Source: Photobacterium arenosum (GTDB taxonomy: Bacteria > Pseudomonadota > Gammaproteobacteria > Enterobacterales > Vibrionaceae). Taken from it: DNA of 64,000 nucleotides. Position 1 is the stretch's first letter. Each line of letters begins with the position of its first letter. Below are positions 59,497 through 64,000 of this stretch, piece by piece. Location: contig NZ_JACYTP010000003.1 of NCBI RefSeq assembly GCF_014841115.1, forward strand, positions 62,001-126,000, in the 5' to 3' direction. The notes under the pieces are model-generated. The model made no database searches. It was not told where the DNA came from and saw nothing but the letters and a program-made list of their open reading frames with translations. The position numbers and the translations under genes are program-made.

Positions 59497-60160
59497 ACCA
59501 ACTTTTTTATGCTTGCCAGTGAGCGGTACATTATCTGCCTTTGTGACGGCTATAACAACTCCTCAGCCAAAGGGTTTTTCAAGTTTGTTGTTCTTTTAGC
59601 CGAATTGAGGCGTAAATCGCTCCCAAATAGTCTCGCGTCAGAACAGGAAAAAATGACTTGATCTTTGCTAAACCAGAAGAGACAAGGGGTTGGGCTACTT
59701 ATCCACGGAAACTGTGGATAACTGTGTTGATTGTGGTCGGGTAAACGGCAAACCGGAGCTCTTCCTTTCTGAGTAATCTATTTGTAATCGATATCATAGT
59801 GAGCAGATAAGCTGCTGTTTCAGAGGAGCAAGAAAGAAAACGATAAAGCTGAAAAAATCAAATTAGATTTTTAGCTCTACATCAGATTTCATAATCAGGA
59901 GACTGTGAATGAAAAAATGCTGTTTGAGGATAAGCTGTGGATGGTGATCTATTCGCAGTGCGTATAATTTAGCTGGAAATTTGACATCAACTATCACTTT
60001 TTTGACAGTGATCAGTCAGCAGGGAGGTCACTGAGGCGCATGATGTTACGTCGACATTTTGTCTGGGTCAATAGCTGATTTCACCTTTCTTGGTTGACAA
60101 GTATATCGGTGGCCTCACAATGGAATCAGATCCTATTACCTGAACTTTTCGGATGGTGTC
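59497..60160. other. rnfA-uvrB divergent intergenic region
   Basis: These 664 bases contain two facing DnaA-box-like 9-mers (see 59699-59721), another weaker match TGTGGATGG at 59936-59944, and an inverted repeat ATCACT...AGTGAT near 59994-60012. No open frame looks like a gene. I find no LexA box. Confidence 0.5.
59699..59721. promoter_or_regulatory. facing pair of DnaA-box-like sites
   Basis: TTATCCAC (59699-59706) and GTGGATAA (59714-59721) are perfect inverted 8-mers with a 7-base spacer. TGTGGATAA is the reverse complement of the DnaA consensus TTATCCACA; the left copy differs in the last base. E. coli uvrB is reported to carry a DnaA box near one of its promoters. Confidence 0.5.
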
Positions 60161-62182
60161 ATGAGTAAATCCTTCAATCTGGCTTCTGCATTTGCCCCGG
60201 CCGGGGATCAGCCGACAGCCATACAACAGTTATTGGAAGGTCTGGATTCCGGTCTGGCACACCAAACCCTGCTGGGTGTCACTGGCTCAGGGAAAACATT
60301 TACTATGGCAAATGTCATTGCCAGCGCCGACAGGCCGACTCTGATACTTGCACCTAATAAGACTTTGGCGGCGCAGCTTTACGGGGAAATGAAAGAGTTC
60401 TTTCCTGATAATGCGGTTGAGTATTTTGTCTCTTACTACGATTATTACCAGCCAGAGGCATATGTTCCTTCTACGGACACTTTCATAGAAAAAGATTCTT
60501 CTGTGAATGCGCATATCGAACAGATGCGTTTATCCGCTACGAAAGCGTTAATGGAGCGCCGGGATGTGGTGATTATTGCCTCTGTATCGGCTATCTATGG
60601 TTTGGGCGATCCAGACTCTTATCTGAAAATGATGTTGCATGTGCGGCGTGGTGACATGCTGGATCAGCGAGATATTCTGCGACGGTTGGCGGAACTGCAG
60701 TATACACGCAATGATCTTGCCTTTGAGCGTGGCAACTTTAGGGTAAGAGGCGAGGTGATCGATATCTTTCCTGCTGAATCCGATCATGACGCGATTCGTA
60801 TTGAGCTGTTTGATGATGAAGTGGATTGCATCAGCCGGTTTGACCCGCTGACCGGCGCGATCATTCAAAAAGATATGCCGCGGGCGACTATCTATCCTAA
60901 GACCCACTATGTTACGCCTCGCGAACGTATCCTTGAGGCGGTTGAAAAAATCAAAGTCGATCTGGCTATTCGTCGTCAGCAGCTTATTGACAATAATAAG
61001 CTGGTGGAAGAGCAGCGAATTGCTCAGCGCACGCAGTTTGATCTGGAGATGATGCATGAGCTTGGCTTTTGCTCTGGTATCGAAAACTATTCACGCTATC
61101 TCAGCGGCCGTGCCGAAGGCGAGCCGCCGCCAACGCTTTTTGATTATCTGCCGCCTGACGGCTTACTGATTATTGATGAGTCGCACGTGACTGTCTCCCA
61201 GATCGGCGCTATGTACAGAGGAGACCGTTCCCGTAAGGAAAATCTTGTTGAGTACGGTTTCCGCCTTCCTTCCGCCCTTGATAACCGGCCTTTGAAGTTT
61301 GAAGAGTTCGAGTCTTTGGCGCCTCAGACGATTTATGTCTCTGCCACGCCCGGCGATTATGAAAAAAATAAATCCGGTAATGATATTGCGGAGCAGGTTG
61401 TCCGTCCGACAGGATTGTTGGACCCAATCATTGAAGTCAGACCGGTTTCTACGCAGGTTGACGATTTGTTGTCGGAAATCCGGCTCCGTGCAGCGATCAA
61501 TGAGCGGGTGCTGGTGACCACCCTGACCAAACGTATGGCCGAGGATCTTACTGAATACCTGGATGAGCATGGCGTCAGGGTCAGATACCTGCATTCAGAC
61601 ATAGATACTGTCGAAAGGGTCGAGATCATTCGTGATTTACGCTTGGGTGAATTTGATGTGCTGGTCGGGATTAACCTGCTGCGAGAAGGTCTGGATATGC
61701 CGGAAGTGTCTTTGGTGGCCATTCTGGATGCCGATAAAGAAGGTTTTCTGCGCTCTGAGCGTTCACTGATTCAGACCATTGGCCGGGCTGCACGCAACCT
61801 GTCGGGTAAAGCCATTCTTTATGCCGACCGCATCACGGGGTCAATGCAGCGTGCAATGTCTGAAACCGAACGGCGCCGGGAAAAGCAGGATGCGTATAAC
61901 AGGGAAAGAGGTATCGAACCTAAGGCTCTGAATAAGCAAGTTGCGGATATCATGGAACTGGGTAAAGGACGTACACGCCGAGCCAGTAAAGCGGAGCAGT
62001 TACATAAAGTGGCGGAACGCCGGGGTAGCTATAACCTGATGTCTCCGCAGGAACTGGAAACTGAGATCCAGAAACTGGAAGCGCAAATGTATGATATGGC
62101 ACAGGAACTGGAATTTGAGAAAGCGGCACAGCTACGTGATCAAATTCATTCGCTTCGCGAGCAGTTCATCGCTAACAGCTGA
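60161..62182 (+). CDS. uvrB: excinuclease ABC subunit B
   Basis: The 673-residue subunit has the same length as E. coli UvrB. Walker A is in [17 protein letters not shown] (near 40), the beta-hairpin region is [13 protein letters not shown], and helicase motifs include [13 protein letters not shown] and QTIGRAARN. The C-terminal UVR domain ([19 protein letters not shown]) binds UvrC. It verifies DNA damage with UvrA and loads UvrC. Position next to luxO is as in Vibrio. Confidence 0.97.
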   Translation: MSKSFNLASAFAPAGDQPTAIQQLLEGLDSGLAHQTLLGVTGSGKTFTMANVIASADRPTLILAPNKTLAAQLYGEMKEFFPDNAVEYFVSYYDYYQPEAYVPSTDTFIEKDSSVNAHIEQMRLSATKALMERRDVVIIASVSAIYGLGDPDSYLKMMLHVRRGDMLDQRDILRRLAELQYTRNDLAFERGNFRVRGEVIDIFPAESDHDAIRIELFDDEVDCISRFDPLTGAIIQKDMPRATIYPKTHYVTPRERILEAVEKIKVDLAIRRQQLIDNNKLVEEQRIAQRTQFDLEMMHELGFCSGIENYSRYLSGRAEGEPPPTLFDYLPPDGLLIIDESHVTVSQIGAMYRGDRSRKENLVEYGFRLPSALDNRPLKFEEFESLAPQTIYVSATPGDYEKNKSGNDIAEQVVRPTGLLDPIIEVRPVSTQVDDLLSEIRLRAAINERVLVTTLTKRMAEDLTEYLDEHGVRVRYLHSDIDTVERVEIIRDLRLGEFDVLVGINLLREGLDMPEVSLVAILDADKEGFLRSERSLIQTIGRAARNLSGKAILYADRITGSMQRAMSETERRREKQDAYNRERGIEPKALNKQVADIMELGKGRTRRASKAEQLHKVAERRGSYNLMSPQELETEIQKLEAQMYDMAQELEFEKAAQLRDQIHSLREQFIANS

Positions 62183-62237
62183 AAGGGCCTCCCAGTCTGA
62201 GGGTGGCTTCCTGCGACCCTTCCACTGAAACGCAGCC

Positions 62238-62336
62238 AAAAAAAAAGCCAACCGTAAATCGTTCGGTTGGCATCATTGTTTAAGTGAAATATTCCACAAA
62301 CAACGTCAGTTGGCTAGGTTGACTCTATCAGAGTCG
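62238..62336 (-). ncRNA. qrr1: Qrr1-type quorum-sensing small RNA
   Basis: The roughly 99-nucleotide RNA lies between uvrB and luxO, divergent from luxO, where qrr1 lies in Vibrio. It has a 5' stem (GACTCT-GAT-AGAGTC, 62335-62321), the conserved pairing core CTAGCCAACTGACGTTGTT (62317 downward), an AU-rich middle and a GCCAACCG...CGGTTGGC terminator followed by nine U. Qrr RNAs act with Hfq to control LuxR/HapR-type and other mRNAs. The predicted start point follows from the sigma-54 promoter. After the core the sequence reads TGTGGAA where the known RNAs have AGTGAA. Confidence 0.88.
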
Positions 62337-62346
62337 ATTATATTAA

Positions 62347-62363
62347 TGCAGCAAGCGTGCCAA
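62347..62363 (-). promoter_or_regulatory. sigma-54 promoter of qrr1
   Basis: On the minus strand TTGGCACGCTTGCTGCA carries GG and GC separated by ten bases, as the -24/-12 consensus requires. It lies about 11 bases before the predicted RNA start. Confidence 0.85.
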
Positions 62364-62446
62364 CTTTTTAAAGTGCCTCGGAAAGTGATTATTTGGGATT
62401 TCTGGTCACCATGTCTGCACAAAAAAGTTATACTAGAGATAGTTTT

Positions 62447-62459
62447 TTGCATTTTGCAA
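62447..62459. promoter_or_regulatory. LuxO-binding site upstream of qrr1
   Basis: TTGCATTTTGCAA is a perfect TTGCA-N3-TGCAA palindrome, the known LuxO activator site. It lies 84 bases upstream of the sigma-54 promoter. A weaker variant TTTGCAATGCGAAA follows at 62465-62478. The sites also lie about 100 bases before the luxO start. Confidence 0.8.
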
Positions 62460-62566
62460 ACCGATTTGCAATGCGAAATGGTAAATGGCCGATAATACAA
62501 AAGTCAGCAGGCAGTAATTTTTTCCAGTGATTACAATTAGATCAGGGAAACTGCGTCGGAGGATAA

Positions 62567-64000
62567 ATGGATAACAAGCTGAAAGCACGACAAGTACTGA
62601 TGGTAGAAGATACTGCATCAGTTGCGGCCTTGTATAAATCCTACCTTAATCCGTTAGGGTTAGACGTCAAAATAGTCGGTACCGGTGCGGAAGCTCTGGC
62701 AGCAATGAAAGACTCGGTGCCTGAGCTGGTACTGTTAGATTTACGATTACCTGATATGACAGGCATGACGGTGCTTGAGCAGGTACGTAAGCATCACCCT
62801 AAGTTGCCCGTGGTGATCATGACGGCCCATGGCTCCATTGATGTGGCCGTGGAAGCGATGCGTTATGGCGCTAAAGATTTCCTGATCAAACCCTGCGAAG
62901 CGGATCGGCTGCGCATCACGGTGAACAATGCCCTGAAAAATGACAAAAACGACAATAAAGCAATGTCAGTCACTCAAGGCGCACAATATCAAGGGTTTAT
63001 CGGAACCAGTCTGCCAATGCAGGCGGTGTATCGCGTTATAGAATCCGCAGCATCGAGTAAAGCGACGGTATTTATAACCGGTGAGAGTGGCACAGGCAAA
63101 GAAGTGTGTGCTGAAGCCGTTCATGCCGCGAGCCCGCGCGCCAATTGCCCGTTTGTTGCACTGAACTGTGCGGCTATACCCAAAGAACTGATTGAAAGTG
63201 AATTGTTCGGCCATGTAAAAGGCGCGTTTACCGGTGCGCTGACAGAAAGACAAGGCGCTGTTGAGCTGGCCAACAAAGGCACCTTGTTTTTGGACGAGCT
63301 TTGCGAAATGGATTTGGAATTGCAAAGCAAATTGCTACGGTTTATTCAGACCGGCACGTTTCAGAAGGTGGGTTCTTCCGTAACCAGCTCGGTTGATGTT
63401 CGCTTTGTTTGTGCCACCAACCGCAATCCCTGGGAAGAAGTTAAACAAGGGCGGTTTCGTGAAGACCTGTATTACCGCCTGCATGTTATTCCTATCAGTT
63501 TGCCGCCGCTTCGTGATCGCAGCGACGATGTTATTGAAATTGCTCATGCTTTGCTGGGGCATATCTCGGTGGAAGAAGGGAAGCGCTTTAGCCGTTTTTC
63601 ACCAGATGTAATTGAACGCTTCCGTCAGCACACCTGGCCCGGGAATGTGCGTGAGTTGCAAAACGTTATCCGCAACATTGTTGTGCTCAATGATGGCGAA
63701 GAAGTACTCGTTCAGATGCTCCCTCCATCCCTCAAGCAAGTTTCTGGCGTTGAAATTGCATCAGTTAGTGCTGTGTCCACATCATCTTTACCGGAACCTG
63801 GAACGGTTATCCACAGTTTGGATAGTTTGTCCGTTGCGAGTCCCAGTCAGATTGAACCATTGTGGAAGGTAGAGAAGCGAACAATACAGTCAGCAATCGC
63901 AGCCTGTGACGGGAATATCCCCAGAGCTGCCGGTTTACTGGAAGTCAGCCCATCTACTATCTATAGAAAATTACAGGCTTGGCAAGAGGCCGAGAGTAGT
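62567..64000 (+). CDS. luxO: quorum-sensing response regulator LuxO, 3' end missing
   Basis: 478 codons are visible and no stop is reached. LuxO is a sigma-54-dependent activator of qrr genes. The receiver domain (1-120) has the phosphoacceptor Asp58 in [10 protein letters not shown] and the conserved Lys in DFLIKP. The AAA+ domain (about 145-380) has Walker A GESGTGKE (near 172), the sigma-54 contact GAFTGA (near 219) and Walker B TLFLDEL. A Fis-type helix-turn-helix ([21 protein letters not shown]) is near 452-472. GGAGG precedes the ATG. Vibrio LuxO is about 453-455 residues, so this is at least 20 longer and probably close to its end. luxU would be expected next. Confidence 0.96.
   Translation, partial: MDNKLKARQVLMVEDTASVAALYKSYLNPLGLDVKIVGTGAEALAAMKDSVPELVLLDLRLPDMTGMTVLEQVRKHHPKLPVVIMTAHGSIDVAVEAMRYGAKDFLIKPCEADRLRITVNNALKNDKNDNKAMSVTQGAQYQGFIGTSLPMQAVYRVIESAASSKATVFITGESGTGKEVCAEAVHAASPRANCPFVALNCAAIPKELIESELFGHVKGAFTGALTERQGAVELANKGTLFLDELCEMDLELQSKLLRFIQTGTFQKVGSSVTSSVDVRFVCATNRNPWEEVKQGRFREDLYYRLHVIPISLPPLRDRSDDVIEIAHALLGHISVEEGKRFSRFSPDVIERFRQHTWPGNVRELQNVIRNIVVLNDGEEVLVQMLPPSLKQVSGVEIASVSAVSTSSLPEPGTVIHSLDSLSVASPSQIEPLWKVEKRTIQSAIAACDGNIPRAAGLLEVSPSTIYRKLQAWQEAESS

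Noticed and set aside
59497..60160. LexA (SOS) box before uvrB
   Set aside because: I looked for CTGT-N8-ACAG and found none; the closest stretch near 59990-60012 is a different inverted repeat (ATCACT/AGTGAT). A matrix scan could still find a weak site.
62238..62271. Hairpin after uvrB as its terminator
   Set aside because: The run of nine T is on the minus-strand side, so the hairpin is primarily the qrr1 terminator. On the plus strand only ATCATTGTTT follows; it might still help to end uvrB.

Overview
The window is a continuous stretch of core chromosome from a marine gamma-proteobacterium of the family Vibrionaceae. The best evidence is a luxO gene with a divergent Qrr1-type small RNA, a sodium-motor motY gene with a sigma-28 promoter, a FadR carrying the roughly 40-residue insertion known from Vibrio, and a VolA-type lysophospholipase paired with FadL. 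G+C looks close to half by eye (not computed), which would fit Photobacterium, Grimontia or Enterovibrio better than AT-rich vibrios, but the genus is not decided by anything I can see. Gene order repeatedly matches E. coli in blocks (yfbR-alaA, dsbB-nhaB/fadR, prkA-yeaH, yeaD-gapA/msrB, yejK/yejL-yejM, sodB/grxD, rnf-nth). I found no insertion sequence, prophage, CRISPR array, tRNA or rRNA.

Layout. 1-2.8 kb: a dGTPase-like gene cut by the left edge, overlapping yfbR by one base, then alaA. 3.1-5.7 kb: an MFS/acyltransferase fusion protein and a TetR regulator whose promoter is covered by a 31-bp near-perfect palindrome. 5.8-11.9 kb: small envelope and metal-cluster proteins, a low-molecular-weight phosphatase/arsenate-reductase-like protein with Ser in place of the nucleophilic Cys, dusC, a Rossmann protein and a SEC-C protein. 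11.9-15.4 kb: dsbB, nhaB and divergent fadR. 15.5-20.3 kb: the stationary-phase/stress trio spoVR(ycgB), yeaH, prkA. 20.9-29.3 kb: a VOC protein, yeaD, gapA, msrB, a DUF2989 lipoprotein, yeaC, a GST, ansA, sppA. 29.4-36 kb: fadH with a FadR operator on its promoter, ydjA, topB, a GAF-GGDEF diguanylate cyclase. 36-44.5 kb: a small lipoprotein, yejM/yejL/yejK, asd, sodB, grxD, an NhaC-type transporter. 44.7-51 kb: volA-fadL, rnt, motY. 51-62.2 kb: a second superoxide dismutase, a small exported protein, gloA-nth-rnfEGDCBA (transcribed rnfA first) and uvrB. 62.2-64 kb: qrr1 and luxO, which runs off the right edge without a stop.

Three physiological threads link the genes. Fatty-acid and phospholipid use: FadR, FadL, VolA, FadH and the PlsC-fused transporter. 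Redox and sodium energetics: Rnf, NhaB, the NhaC-type carrier, two SODs, GrxD, MsrB, DsbB and MotY. Signalling: LuxO/Qrr1 and the diguanylate cyclase. I did not find a wholly new multi-gene system. The items most worth checking are the TetR operator with its fused transporter, the Cys-to-Ser phosphatase, changed bases in the normally conserved Qrr core, the RnfC repeat expansion, and a structured element upstream of asd.
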